The notes beneath the pieces were generated by a model, which ran no database searches, was not told the DNA's origin, and saw only the letters and a list, made by a program, of their open reading frames with translations. This document shows positions 52,001 through 60,300 of a stretch of DNA of 64,000 nucleotides, one piece after another. Position 1 is the stretch's first letter; every line of letters starts with the position of its first letter. The position numbers and the translations under genes are program-made. Origin of the DNA: Pseudomonadota bacterium (GTDB lineage Bacteria; Pseudomonadota; Gammaproteobacteria; Eutrophobiales; Eutrophobiaceae); NCBI GenBank assembly GCA_013112535.1, contig JABFGI010000008.1:1-64000 (forward strand), written 5' to 3'.

Positions 52001-52458
52001 AATATATTTATACTGAACAGCAGAGCTTTGATACAGCGTTGAAACAATTCGGCGTACCGCAGGATGAAAGAAAAGAGGCTGTTGAGCGCGTTGTAGATGC
52101 ATTAATCAATATGATTAATGATGAAAGAGGACAATGGATACTTTCAAACAAACACAATAAGCAACAAAATGAATATGCAATTACTGGTGTTGTCGACAAT
52201 AAAATAACCAATGCCATACTCGACAGAACCTTCATTGATGAAGAAGGTATACGCTGGATTATTGATTATAAAACCAGCCGACATGAAGGAAAAAATATTG
52301 ATGCATTTTTAAATCACGAGCAAGAGCGTTATCAGGAACAACTGGAAAAATATGCTAGCTTACTGCGGCAGATTGGTAATGAAAATATTAAACTTGGTTT
52401 GTATTTTCCTTTATTGCAAGGCTGGAGAGAATGGGACTACCGATCAGGGAAAGAGTAA
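49057..52458 (+). CDS. AddA-like UvrD-family helicase-nuclease
   Basis: 1133 residues from the ATG at 49057 (MSKPVADIE), favoured over an earlier in-frame start because GAAGAGGGA sits correctly ahead of it. Superfamily 1 helicase motifs: Walker A 'QAPAGSGKTGLL', motif II 'VDEYQDISVSQY', 'LVGDPMQSIYRFRQAEV', 'SVNFRSQQ' and 'MTIHKAKGLEFDHVILPG'. RecB-like nuclease near the end, 'WIIDYKTSRHEG'. All ATPase motifs intact. Functions with the AddB-like protein in end resection. The four-protein RecBCD set is not seen here. Confidence 0.9.
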   Translation: MSKPVADIEARTRALSPDQSFIIQAPAGSGKTGLLIQRYLRLLALVDAPEEIIAITFTRKAAAEMQSRILEALDNVLLNKEPKTDHEKVTFDLAVAALKRDQEKGWQICDNPGRLRLQTIDSLCASLTRQMPMLAKLGTQPETLEDAEPLYQQAAINTLAGLESGEGWSDVIANLVFHLDNDLPRIKNLIVDMLRKRDQWLQHVVLEHERDQMEQALVRLIEDQLSIVKNKFPNQFESELVELIRFAAKNLNESDPGNPVSLCHSLSSIPDSSAESLSYWCGIGELLLTRTGTWRKQFTVKNGFPPASGNKLEADERNARKKQIQGLLIALQKIEGLQQALAKVSSLPPAKYSDSEWLIVNALCELLMIAAAQLRLIFAERNQMDFIGIAASAVEALGTDDAPTELALSMDYHIKHLLVDEYQDISVSQYRLLQRLTREWSMDDGRSLFLVGDPMQSIYRFRQAEVALFIKTFHEKSLGNIPLEALKLSVNFRSQQNLVEWVNHSFKSIFPKQDDLITSAVSYSEAVAFDKSVSSNNVKIVPQYGRSYKRESQNLVDIVKEIKQKNQDDNIAILVRSRSHLAEVIPALRKEKIAFQAIDIEGLGTQASIQDLLALTRAFLYPADRVAWLACLRAAWCGLNLKSLFLLCDNNKDKTVWECVCDLDLINQLEADEQVRLQNFKVKFETISAQKQRFSLRDSIESLWIQLGGPASLSNKIELENCATYFSLLENLDQGGTIEDLKELLDNVSQLYAAPDLKEDGQLQVMTIHKAKGLEFDHVILPGLGRSPRATQGDLLVWLLRQRENQKEDLVLAPIREAGHFQAPLYDFINNTDKAKQGYEDARLLYVATTRTKKTLHLLGHASVKEKKDEILCDAQNRSLLGYLWPTLKSVYEQHMPASIEQSEEESAVVINQETKRLKKTWQLPEAPAAIQWHNSAADEIQTEQVLIEFEWAGETIKHIGSVVHGAIQCMAEEGLGKWTSEYIYTEQQSFDTALKQFGVPQDERKEAVERVVDALINMINDERGQWILSNKHNKQQNEYAITGVVDNKITNAILDRTFIDEEGIRWIIDYKTSRHEGKNIDAFLNHEQERYQEQLEKYASLLRQIGNENIKLGLYFPLLQGWREWDYRSGKE

Positions 52459-52489
52459 TTATCTTTTTACTATAAAACTGTAGAACGTT

Positions 52490-52924
52490 ATGACTGAAAT
52501 TCAAAAAGCAGATCCAACTGCCAGAAAAAAAGCACTTTTCATAATTATAATTGGTGGAAGTGTCGGTGCGTTGTTTCTTTTTCTTTGTTCAATCTATAAA
52601 GTCGATATTTATAATTGGCTTGATAATAATCTGGAGTTTCTTTTAGATCATTCTTCTTATGTTTTATTTGTATTATTCATACTGTTTAGTCCATTAATTA
52701 TTTTCTCAGTATATTTCTATAAGTTTTCACTTCGTATTATTAATGACGAAAGAATGCCTCCAGATAATTATCCTGTAGTCCGGGACACAAAGGTTTTTAC
52801 AGGTTCGCAAGCACTATCTCGTGCCAGACTACTTCAACTGTTTTCCTTGTTATTGATAATAATTGCTATTGTCGTTCCAGCATTTATTGTCCATGTCTTT
52901 AACACAATTTTTTCGTCAATATAA
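52490..52924 (+). CDS. membrane protein of unknown function
   Basis: 144 residues with three hydrophobic helices ('FIIIIGGSVGALFLFLCSIY', 'YVLFVLFILFSPLIIFSVYF', 'LLLIIIAIVVPAFIVHVF') and a polar loop between the second and third. It follows the helicase gene by 31 bases and could be on the same transcript, but shares no evident role with it. No recognised family. Confidence 0.65.
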   Translation: MTEIQKADPTARKKALFIIIIGGSVGALFLFLCSIYKVDIYNWLDNNLEFLLDHSSYVLFVLFILFSPLIIFSVYFYKFSLRIINDERMPPDNYPVVRDTKVFTGSQALSRARLLQLFSLLLIIIAIVVPAFIVHVFNTIFSSI

Positions 52925-52946
52925 TCGGTTAGTCATACCAGAATAA

Positions 52947-52962
52947 GGTTCAAATATGAACC
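52947..52962. promoter_or_regulatory. dyad GGTTCA-N4-TGAACC (site 1)
   Basis: GGTTCAAATATGAACC, extended to AAGGTTCA/TGAACCTT, about 85 bases upstream of the start of the secreted protein at 53047. The same 6-4-6 dyad occurs at 62742 and 63014. Candidate binding site for a dimeric regulator; it could also be the terminator-like end of the upstream transcript, but no U run follows. Confidence 0.5.
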
Positions 52963-53046
52963 TTAATGCCAGCATTTTTTGTTTCGAATGTCCTATAGTT
53001 AACTGACCTGGTTATATTATGGTCATATATAAAATGAGGATTTATT

Positions 53047-53625
53047 CTGAATATTAAAAAAATAATGTTAATTGGCACTCTGTTATATTCAAGTGCTTCC
53101 TACTCTGGTGTTCACGACTTGCCAAATGTCATTGATAATCTGCCGGATTTTGAATTTAATAATATGAAATTAGGAGATAATTTATCAACAGTATTTTTTG
53201 ATAAATATTGCCCAGCGGCTTTAAAAGACAGTGCAGAAATTGAATGTAAACAAAAGACAGAATTGAGTGGAATAAACTTATCAATCCTCTATTTTTTTTA
53301 TAATAAAAAATTACTTGCGATATCATTTAATTTTCCGTCATCAAACTACAATGATTTGATAGATATTTATACCGAAAAGTTTTCACAGTCTCCTCACAGT
53401 AATAGTGAGGAACCACTATTATTAAATACTGAAACTAAGTATATAAATGAAAAATCATCATGGAATACAACATCAGGGGAATTTGTTATAGCAAAGTACT
53501 GGAATAATGTTAAGAAAGGTTCGGCGCATATAATGTCCAATGACTATGAAAAATACAAGGTTGATAAAAGAGAAAAACTGAATGAAGGAATTTTTAAACG
53601 GATATATAGAGCTATTTTTGATTAG
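53047..53625 (+). CDS. secreted protein of unknown function, non-ATG start proposed
   Basis: 192 residues if read from the CTG at 53047; 186 from the ATG at 53065. GAGGA lies seven bases upstream of the CTG, while the ATG has no RBS, and the CTG start supplies a positively charged end to the signal peptide ('NIKKIMLIGTLLYSSASYSG'). The mature part has Cys pairs ('CPAALKDSAEIECKQKTEL') and no recognised domain. It is preceded by a GGTTCA dyad. Downstream DUF2835 gene follows after 15 bases. Confidence 0.65.
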   Translation: MNIKKIMLIGTLLYSSASYSGVHDLPNVIDNLPDFEFNNMKLGDNLSTVFFDKYCPAALKDSAEIECKQKTELSGINLSILYFFYNKKLLAISFNFPSSNYNDLIDIYTEKFSQSPHSNSEEPLLLNTETKYINEKSSWNTTSGEFVIAKYWNNVKKGSAHIMSNDYEKYKVDKREKLNEGIFKRIYRAIFD

Positions 53626-53640
53626 TAATAGTGGCTTGTC

Positions 53641-53883
53641 ATGAAAAGTCAAATACCAGCATATCGCCTTCGTTTTAAACTTTCGTTGTCAACGGAGACA
53701 TATCTGGCCTATTACAAGGGAAAAGCCAATAGTATTCAAGTGCGTTCGCTCGATAATAAAAAGATTCGGTTTCCTGCAAATGCCATTCGTAATTTTCTTA
53801 CTCATGACGGTGTTCATGGTTTGTTTGAAATTCAGTTTGATGAATGTAATAAACTCGTGGAAATAGAAAAAATTAGCTTATAG
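53641..53883 (+). CDS. DUF2835 protein
   Basis: 80 residues, matching DUF2835 in length and pattern ('RFKLSLSTETYLAYYKGKAN', 'KKIRFPANAIRNFLTHDGVH', 'GLFEIQFDECNKLVEI'). Small cytoplasmic protein of unknown function, common in gammaproteobacteria. Convergent with the HDOD gene, 21 bases between stops. Confidence 0.85.
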   Translation: MKSQIPAYRLRFKLSLSTETYLAYYKGKANSIQVRSLDNKKIRFPANAIRNFLTHDGVHGLFEIQFDECNKLVEIEKISL

Positions 53884-53904
53884 CTATATGTATGTATCCT
53901 TGAT

Positions 53905-54777
53905 TTAATGAATGCTCTCCAGATCATTCAATTCATCATTTAAATCGGCTTTTATTTCTTCACCCAATTCAACAAACAGTGCTTCTTGCACAACCAGTTC
54001 ATCAAGTGCAGAAGAGCAATTACCACAAAAATGCCAGATGTATTTTTCTTTATGTTCATTTAATACTTCATTTACAAGGAAGTTTGATAGTGTTAGTACG
54101 GCGTTTAAACCGCGGACATTCTTGTCACTAATTTCAGAATAATCAGTTTCTCCCTGAATTAGTAATGTTGTAGCGACAACAAGAGGCAATGTCCATTTTT
54201 TAGCAAAGCTACTTGCAATCAATATATTTGATGTACCGTAATGTTCGAGTTCTTCTACGTGTACAGGTTTGGCCTTTTCACAGGCACTTGTAAAAACTTG
54301 TTCATAATTATTGAAATTTTTATGTAAGATCATGCTGCCACTGTTTTGAAACATTCCGGCTGTATATGCATCATCTCTATCAATACCTTCAACTATCGTT
54401 GTTAATTTGCTTGCACATAGTGCATTCATAACGGAACGCCGCCAAAGAAATTCAGATACATCTGTCTGTAATAATAATGCATCTTGTAGCTTCGGAGTAA
54501 GCACTAATATCCTGACCTTATCCGCTCCAATAAGTGATACTGCATGATTAACAGAAGTAATCTTGCTACGCATGCCAAATAATGGTGAGTTAATGATTTT
54601 CAGAACCATTTGCGACATCGCCGGATCTTTGCCAATCAAGTTACTGATAGAGCTGATGTCAGCATTTTGTCGTATGCCTTCATCTAATGCAGCTACGACT
54701 TTTGGGTAATGAGGTAAATTGAGACGGTGAGCTAAGCCTTTATTATCAACATATTCCATTACATTATCACTATCCAT
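53905..54777 (-). CDS. HDOD-domain protein
   Basis: 290 residues. HDOD signature over residues ~15-215: 'LPHYPKVVAALDEGIRQNAD', 'IGKDPAMSQMVLKIINSPLF', 'SVNHAVSLIGADKVRILVLT'. HDOD domains are degenerate HD hydrolases that act in signalling and protein binding. The histidines and aspartates of active HD enzymes are not conserved here. Stand-alone minus-strand gene. Role unknown. Confidence 0.88.
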   Translation of the reverse strand: MDSDNVMEYVDNKGLAHRLNLPHYPKVVAALDEGIRQNADISSISNLIGKDPAMSQMVLKIINSPLFGMRSKITSVNHAVSLIGADKVRILVLTPKLQDALLLQTDVSEFLWRRSVMNALCASKLTTIVEGIDRDDAYTAGMFQNSGSMILHKNFNNYEQVFTSACEKAKPVHVEELEHYGTSNILIASSFAKKWTLPLVVATTLLIQGETDYSEISDKNVRGLNAVLTLSNFLVNEVLNEHKEKYIWHFCGNCSSALDELVVQEALFVELGEEIKADLNDELNDLESIH

Positions 54778-54901
54778 TTTTAATCCTTTATTGAAGAAAA
54801 TTTTAAATTTAAGCTCTACATAAGCAAACTATATGCCAATATAACCGTGAGATTTTAGAATCATATTGAGCGTTATGTCATTGGAAACAAAAATAAGACA
54901 G

Positions 54902-55762
54902 CTAGAATCTGTTTAATAAATATATATCATCCTTATCAAGTTCAATCGTATTTGCTTGTAAACTGTCTTGAATACTTGCAACTTTGCTAGCACCGGGTAT
55001 AGGTAAAATTGAGGCGCTTTTATTTAGTAGCCATGCTATCAATATTTGATAAGGCGAAGCGTTATGTTTATCAGCAAGGACTTTTAATGAATCATTATCA
55101 GTAAGTTGTTTGTGTTGGAAATGTCCACCAACGGGACTATGAGCAATGAAAGTAATATTGCTTTTTTCGCAAAACTCAACAGTACCATCATTAAATGATC
55201 GCTGATCAAATAAACTGCATCGATTCTGAACCGATATGATTTGCGTTATAGAAAGCGCGATTTGTACCTGTTCTAAATTGACGTTTGATAAACCAATATA
55301 TTGTATTTTTCCTTCATTTTTTAAATTTAAAAGTTCACCAACTGATTCAGCTAACGGGATTTCTGGATCAGGCGAATGTAATTGATATAGAAAAATAGAC
55401 TCTGTATTAAGGTCGATCAGGCTTTGTTCGCAAGACTGTCTTAAAAATGCAGGCTTAGCATTTGCTATCCAGTTATTTTCATTACGTTTAATACCGCCTT
55501 TTGTAGCAACATGGATATTATTTTTCTGATTTAACTTTGATAATGTTTTTTCTATCAACCTTTCATTGTGGCCGACTTCTGATTCATCCATGCAATAGAC
55601 ATTCGCTGTATCAATAAAATTACCACCAGCATGAATGAAAGCCTCAATTACGGCATGTGCTTGAGTCGGGTCTGGCCGACCATTCAACGACAAGGGCATC
55701 GCACCAAGACCTATTGGAAAAATTTCAATATTGGTATTATTAAACTGTCTGGAATTTTCCAT
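54902..55762 (-). CDS. aldo/keto reductase
   Basis: 286 residues with the AKR catalytic set visible: Asp/Tyr in 'NFIDTANVYCMDESEVGHNE', Lys in 'HVATKGGIKR', His in 'FLYQLHSPDPEIP', and the NADP-binding 'ILPIPGASKVASIQDSL'. Cytoplasmic NADPH-dependent reductase; substrate unknown. Last gene of a three-gene operon with the aspartoacylase-like and glutamate-cysteine-ligase-like genes (16-base gap), so its substrate may be related to a glutamyl or aldehyde metabolite. Confidence 0.9.
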   Translation of the reverse strand: MENSRQFNNTNIEIFPIGLGAMPLSLNGRPDPTQAHAVIEAFIHAGGNFIDTANVYCMDESEVGHNERLIEKTLSKLNQKNNIHVATKGGIKRNENNWIANAKPAFLRQSCEQSLIDLNTESIFLYQLHSPDPEIPLAESVGELLNLKNEGKIQYIGLSNVNLEQVQIALSITQIISVQNRCSLFDQRSFNDGTVEFCEKSNITFIAHSPVGGHFQHKQLTDNDSLKVLADKHNASPYQILIAWLLNKSASILPIPGASKVASIQDSLQANTIELDKDDIYLLNRF

Positions 55763-55778
55763 GACGATTAATAATTAA

Positions 55779-56819
55779 CTAGCTCCATAAAGGAGAATCA
55801 TCGCTAAGGATTTTTTCACCTTGACTAATATCATAACGCTCCATCAAATAGCATAGACAATCCTGTTTAATAATGTCGATATCAGTAGTAAGCATAGCCG
55901 GAACCAGTCTTGTTTTACTATATATTTTATTGTCCTTAATATAAAAATAGTTATCAAAAATATCCTGGCCTTCTTCGTCAAGAACAATAAGTGGTTTTGA
56001 TAACTCTTTTCTGGTTTCCCCAAGTAAAGTGTCACTATTAATTTCTTCGAAATTTAATTTTTCTACTCCCTTGATAAATTCAATATCAGCTTTTTCGCCA
56101 TTAAAGCAAAAACTATATTCGTTCGGTATTTTTATTATGCCAACGGTATGATACAGGTCGATCGTTTCTTCAATACCTTCATCCGCTTCGATAGAATCCA
56201 GTTGTAGTATTTTATCGACAAAGTCCGTTGTTATTTGAATGCCATATTCATCTCCTGGTTGACCACACTCCAGGGTAACGGCGGGACAGATCTTGGCAAA
56301 GGCCAGGCTTTGAACACCTGTCGGTCGAATAAAGTAAATTACCATACGACTAAATTCACGCGCTAACTTCAGGTATTTTTTTCCTAACTTATTAATACAG
56401 GCGTAATGCGGGTTTAAACCATTATTATTGTGAATATCGATACTGGCAAAGATGTCACGTTCCTGCATGATTTTGAGTACAGATTGCATCATCAGGTTTT
56501 CCGGTTCAGTACCATTATTCCAAACTCTATTAAAATCAGGTTGGGTTTCCAGTTTACGTTTTTTGTAGCGTGCGGCTTTCACGTTGCCAATAAATATTGA
56601 TAATGAACGTGGTAGAGTTTGTCCCTGATATTTGGCGAGAATATTTTTAACGACTTCCCAACCACTGTTTTCATTGCCATGCAGCAAAACAGAGAGAAAC
56701 AACGCGGGATCTTTCTTTCCCTTAAGATGGACTAATGTTGGCCCGGATAATTCTTCATGTAATCGGTGAGCGGGGAGACTAAGAACCTTGTCGCTTAATT
56801 CATTTATTATTTTTAGCAT
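55779..56819 (-). CDS. M14/aspartoacylase-like zinc peptidase family protein
   Basis: 346 residues. Zn-site motifs of the succinylglutamate desuccinylase/aspartoacylase group: 'LHGNENSGWEVV' (HxxE), 'PDFNRVWN', 'ASIDIHNNNGLNPHYAC' and a later acidic 'AVTLECGQPGDEYG'. The family removes acyl or amino acid groups. It abuts the glutamate-cysteine-ligase-like gene with no gap, so it may modify that enzyme's product. The second half (~200-346) is unassigned. Confidence 0.82.
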   Translation of the reverse strand: MLKIINELSDKVLSLPAHRLHEELSGPTLVHLKGKKDPALFLSVLLHGNENSGWEVVKNILAKYQGQTLPRSLSIFIGNVKAARYKKRKLETQPDFNRVWNNGTEPENLMMQSVLKIMQERDIFASIDIHNNNGLNPHYACINKLGKKYLKLAREFSRMVIYFIRPTGVQSLAFAKICPAVTLECGQPGDEYGIQITTDFVDKILQLDSIEADEGIEETIDLYHTVGIIKIPNEYSFCFNGEKADIEFIKGVEKLNFEEINSDTLLGETRKELSKPLIVLDEEGQDIFDNYFYIKDNKIYSKTRLVPAMLTTDIDIIKQDCLCYLMERYDISQGEKILSDDSPLWS

Positions 56820-58235
56820 TTATATTGTCCACTTATGTACAGGCAATCCGCTGTTTTGTTGTTCAAGATAGTCTAGGCTAAGACCCTGCATATCTTTGCC
56901 ATGTTTATGAATCCAACGACGTTGCCAGTTGGCACCATTTTGCTGGTTTTCAACTCGGTCATGAATAATTGAGATGTATTTATCTATATCGTCCGGATCA
57001 ATATTTATTTTCCCAAGGCCGCGCCGGGCAGCAGGTATTAATTCATCCAGCAAAAGATTTCTGACAGAAGTCTCTCCCTGACCAGGCCAATAAAGTCTGG
57101 AATTAAGTCCATTTCGGGCACAGTCGTAAAAATTTTGTTTGGCTGTATGAAATGGAAGTTCTTCCCTGAATTTTTCAACATCATCAACTAATGCATGAGC
57201 CAAACCAAAATAAAAAGCTGCATTGGCAATGCTATCGATAACACTGGGGCCGGCAGGAATAACGCGATGTTCAATGCGTAAATGTGGTTTTTGATTCTCG
57301 TCAAAACCTATTAAAGGTCTGTTCCATCGCCAAATAGTTCCGTTATGAAATCGTAGATGGCTCAGGTGAGTATGTTCATCCTGTTTTTTTAATGGGACCA
57401 GTATTGGATAATGAGCCAGATTTTCATCAAAGCATTCCATTAGCGACTGTTGTGCATAGCTGCTACCAAAAGTAACACGACGGTAGTCTTTATTACCCAA
57501 CTCGATAGATTGTTCAAACAAAGGGATGCGAGTTTCATCCCAAAGCTGAAGTCCAAATAGATAGGGTGAGTTTGCTGTTGCTGCAATGATAGGGGCAGAT
57601 AGCATAATAGAAGCATTATAAAAATCTGCAGCATTTTCAATTGCTACCTGTAAATGAAGTTGAAACGAAGTACAGGCAGACTCAAGCATCACGTCATAGT
57701 GTGTTGTCTTGAGTGATTCTTTGCCGCTTATATCCAGGTTAATTGGCTTGCCGTTTCTTAATCTGAAGATTTGTTCGTTTAATGCCTTATAACGGTTTAA
57801 CTGAGACATATTCGCCAGCGTTAATTGATTTTCCTGAATGTCCGGCAATATTCCAATCATCATTAGTTCTGCTGAAAGATCCTGAGCAATATGTCGACAG
57901 GCATTCCAGGTTAGCTGGAGATTATTTTGCATCTGACTCAATGCATTATTCTTCAAAACAACCGGGGTGCTATTAAGTTCGACATTAAAGGCAGCAAGTT
58001 CGTGTACAACCATTGGGTCATTCAACCGATTTAGGAAAGACTGGTTGATGGGGTTAGGTAAACCAGCTGCGTTTACCAGTATCGCCTCTATTTCGTAACC
58101 ACCGACAGGACCTTTATTAGAAAAGAAATCTTTATTAAAACAATCCGAGAGCAGGGACGTTTCATTATTTAAATTCTGTGTGAAAGTACTAAAATCATGA
58201 GGTGAAAATGTATCCGAATCTATTTCTTGTCCCAT
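56820..58235 (-). CDS. glutamate-cysteine-ligase-like carboxylate-amine ligase
   Basis: 471 residues. Resembles the GCS2/YbdK-type glutamate-cysteine ligase family: 'VGGYEIEAILVNAAGLPNP', 'AFNVELNSTPVVL', 'VMLESACTSFQLHLQV', 'IWRWNRPLIGFD' and 'HLRIEHRVIPAGPS'. Such enzymes join an amino acid to glutamate or a related acid with ATP; some make glutathione precursors and others unknown peptides. First gene of the three-gene operon. Confidence 0.8.
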   Translation of the reverse strand: MGQEIDSDTFSPHDFSTFTQNLNNETSLLSDCFNKDFFSNKGPVGGYEIEAILVNAAGLPNPINQSFLNRLNDPMVVHELAAFNVELNSTPVVLKNNALSQMQNNLQLTWNACRHIAQDLSAELMMIGILPDIQENQLTLANMSQLNRYKALNEQIFRLRNGKPINLDISGKESLKTTHYDVMLESACTSFQLHLQVAIENAADFYNASIMLSAPIIAATANSPYLFGLQLWDETRIPLFEQSIELGNKDYRRVTFGSSYAQQSLMECFDENLAHYPILVPLKKQDEHTHLSHLRFHNGTIWRWNRPLIGFDENQKPHLRIEHRVIPAGPSVIDSIANAAFYFGLAHALVDDVEKFREELPFHTAKQNFYDCARNGLNSRLYWPGQGETSVRNLLLDELIPAARRGLGKINIDPDDIDKYISIIHDRVENQQNGANWQRRWIHKHGKDMQGLSLDYLEQQNSGLPVHKWTI

Positions 58236-58335
58236 TTATTCAGTTCTCATTTATTAATGACAAAATTTTTATCTTAAATCCGACTATCCAATCTTTATCA
58301 TACGACTTTTATGTATATCTGTTAACATCTAAAGA

Positions 58336-59040
58336 ATGACTAATGAGTTAAAAGCAAGAGAAGCAAGAAAATTATTATTAGCCGGGTATCAGGGAGTTTT
58401 AAGTACACATTCTGTCGACGTTAAAGGTTATCCCTTTGGCTCGGTTGTACCTTATTGTTTAAACAAAGCAGGAATGCCAATCATCCTGATTAGCTCTATT
58501 GCACAGCACACTAAAAATATCCTGTCTGATTCAAAAGTATCGTTGGTTGTTACAGAAATTGAAGCTGATGATCTTCAGGCTGTTGGTAGAATTACCTATA
58601 TTGCTAATGCTGTAAAAATGGATGACGATCAAGACAGCATAGAGCGATACTATCAATATTTTCCGCAGTCGCGAGATTTTCATAAAATACATGATTTTGA
58701 CTTTTACCTGCTTCAGCCTGTACGCATCCGGTTTATAGGTGGATTTGGTCAAATTTACTGGTTGGATAATGATGAATTTTTATTAACCAATCTGTTTAGT
58801 TTTGATGATGAAAAAGGAATGATTGACCACATGAATCTTGATCATGCCGATGCAATTAAGCATTATTGTGATTCAAATGATATTCAATATTCAGAAGAGT
58901 CTTGCCCTGTTATGGTTGGAATTGATTGTGAAGGGTTTAATATACGAATCGGTGCTCGTATACATCGCATTAATTTTGTCGAGCCGGTAAAATCAGCATT
59001 AGAAGTTCGCACGGCATTGGTTGAAATGGCAAAAAGTTAA
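58336..59040 (+). CDS. HugZ-family PNPOx-like protein with DUF2470
   Basis: 234 residues. N-terminal split-barrel PNPOx-like domain (~5-150; 'YQGVLSTHSVDVKGYPFGSV', 'LISSIAQHTKNILSDSKVSL') and C-terminal DUF2470 (~155-230; 'MIDHMNLDHADAIKHYC'). The HugZ group includes haem-binding or haem-degrading proteins; whether this one binds haem is not visible. First gene of a short plus-strand cluster with pilin-like and EF-hand genes. Confidence 0.88.
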   Translation: MTNELKAREARKLLLAGYQGVLSTHSVDVKGYPFGSVVPYCLNKAGMPIILISSIAQHTKNILSDSKVSLVVTEIEADDLQAVGRITYIANAVKMDDDQDSIERYYQYFPQSRDFHKIHDFDFYLLQPVRIRFIGGFGQIYWLDNDEFLLTNLFSFDDEKGMIDHMNLDHADAIKHYCDSNDIQYSEESCPVMVGIDCEGFNIRIGARIHRINFVEPVKSALEVRTALVEMAKS

Positions 59041-59042
59041 TT

Positions 59043-59534
59043 ATGAATAAGACGCTGGTAATTTTAATTCTCGCAGTGATTGTTCTATGCTGGAATTTCG
59101 TTTTTACCGATACAAAAAAAATTGATTTAACTGACCCTGCCAAAGTACTACAGGGATTATCTCAATCAATACAATATAAACTTGCCATAATAAAATATTG
59201 GAAAGAGAAAAAAAGTTTGCCTGATGCTGATGAGTGGTCAAATGCAGGTAATAATATTGAAATTGATACCAGTAAGTCGCTGGTTGAGACTATTGAAGTA
59301 GGTATGGATGCACCGGGAGCTATTACGGTTTATTTTGCGAACAAAGAAAATATACCACTTGAAAAAGATATTGATGGAACAAAGATCGTATTAGTGCCGG
59401 AAATAAACGGAGAAAGACTGGTTTGGACTTGTAGAGGGACAATGCATCAGGAATACATGCCAAGTAAATGTCAGCAGGATATTCCTGAAGACAATACAAA
59501 AATAGAATTACAAGGTAATAATCAAGAGAGATAA
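59043..59534 (+). CDS. pilin-like protein with one membrane helix
   Basis: 163 residues. N-terminal helix (residues ~4-18 'TLVILILAVIVLCWNFVF'), then a domain whose end resembles PilA-type pilins ('GAITVYFANKENIPLEKDID', 'VPEINGERLVWTCRGTMHQE', 'YMPSKCQQD', with two Cys in the pattern of the pilin disulfide loop). It has no type III leader peptide motif (no G-F/E processing site), so it is not itself a canonical pilin. Starts two bases after the hugZ-type gene. Confidence 0.7.
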   Translation: MNKTLVILILAVIVLCWNFVFTDTKKIDLTDPAKVLQGLSQSIQYKLAIIKYWKEKKSLPDADEWSNAGNNIEIDTSKSLVETIEVGMDAPGAITVYFANKENIPLEKDIDGTKIVLVPEINGERLVWTCRGTMHQEYMPSKCQQDIPEDNTKIELQGNNQER

Positions 59535-59537
59535 CGA

Positions 59538-59768
59538 ATGAGCGATTTAACTGAAGACGAACTGGTAGAAATAAAAAAAATATTTGCTAAATACGATGTT
59601 GATGATAACGATACCATTGATTGGGAAGAATTTTGCAATATGGTAGATGAACTGGATATTGAAGTATCGTTAAAAGATAGAACGATTGTGTTTGATAAAG
59701 TAGATACTAATCACTCCGGCATGATTAATTTTGAAGAATTTGTCGAATGTTGGAAAAATAAGGGCTAG
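59538..59768 (+). CDS. EF-hand calcium-binding protein
   Basis: 76 residues, two EF-hand loops of twelve residues: D20-E31 (DVDDNDTIDWEE) and D56-E67 (DTNHSGMINFEE). Both have the acidic residues at ligand positions 1, 3, 5 and 12. No signal peptide, so a cytoplasmic calcium sensor or buffer is likely. It follows the pilin-like gene by three bases and is convergent with the CNBD gene. Confidence 0.92.
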   Translation: MSDLTEDELVEIKKIFAKYDVDDNDTIDWEEFCNMVDELDIEVSLKDRTIVFDKVDTNHSGMINFEEFVECWKNKG

Positions 59769-59779
59769 AGATTTGAGTG

Positions 59780-60271
59780 TTACGCTGCGACTTCGTCTGC
59801 CAGTTTATCTGTTGTTATCCTCAGGTTATCACTTAAACTCTGAGCAACACCTTTAAGTATATTAACGCCGAGTTCTGGTTCAGACTGAATCATAAGGTCA
59901 AATGCTTTTTGAGTCAGTACTGCTAATTGAGTGTCTTCAACAGCTCTTATTGTGGCTGATCTCGGCTCATTATCAATTATCGCCATTTCACCGATACAAT
60001 AGCCTTCATTTAGCGTAGCGATGACAGTAGTAAAGTTTTGCCAGGTTGTTAGTTTGATAACTTCCAATGAACCTGAAATGATGAAGCAGACATAGTCGCC
60101 GTCATCGCCTTCTTTAAACAGGGTTTCTCCTGTTTTTAATTCCAGCTTTTCAATATAAGCCATAATCTTATCCATCTGCTCTGCAGATAAATAAGAAAAA
60201 AATAAATGATTTTTTAACAATTCTTTCATAACCATGCCCAGGTTATTAAACCTTGGATTAGTTATCGGCAA
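59780..60271 (-). CDS. cyclic-nucleotide-binding domain protein
   Basis: 163 residues, one CNBD and nothing else. Phosphate-binding cassette 'GYCIGEMAIIDNEPRSATI' is intact, with 'LFKEGDDGDYVCFIISGSLE' ahead. No DNA-binding domain. Start 60271; an ATG at 60235 would begin right at the folded part. It belongs to the same domain family as the second CNBDs of the proteins at 23818 and 28850 but is short. Possibly cotranscribed with the two exported proteins upstream (29-base gap). Confidence 0.88.
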   Translation of the reverse strand: MPITNPRFNNLGMVMKELLKNHLFFSYLSAEQMDKIMAYIEKLELKTGETLFKEGDDGDYVCFIISGSLEVIKLTTWQNFTTVIATLNEGYCIGEMAIIDNEPRSATIRAVEDTQLAVLTQKAFDLMIQSEPELGVNILKGVAQSLSDNLRITTDKLADEVAA

Positions 60272-60300
60272 AAATAAAGGTTTCTATAGTGTTATTTTTA

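Noticed and set aside
52947-52962. tRNA-like T-arm sequence (GGTTCAA) suggesting a tRNA gene
   Set aside because: No acceptor, D or anticodon stems can be drawn around it, nor around the other two GGTTCA dyads; the mirrored TGAACC fits an operator better.
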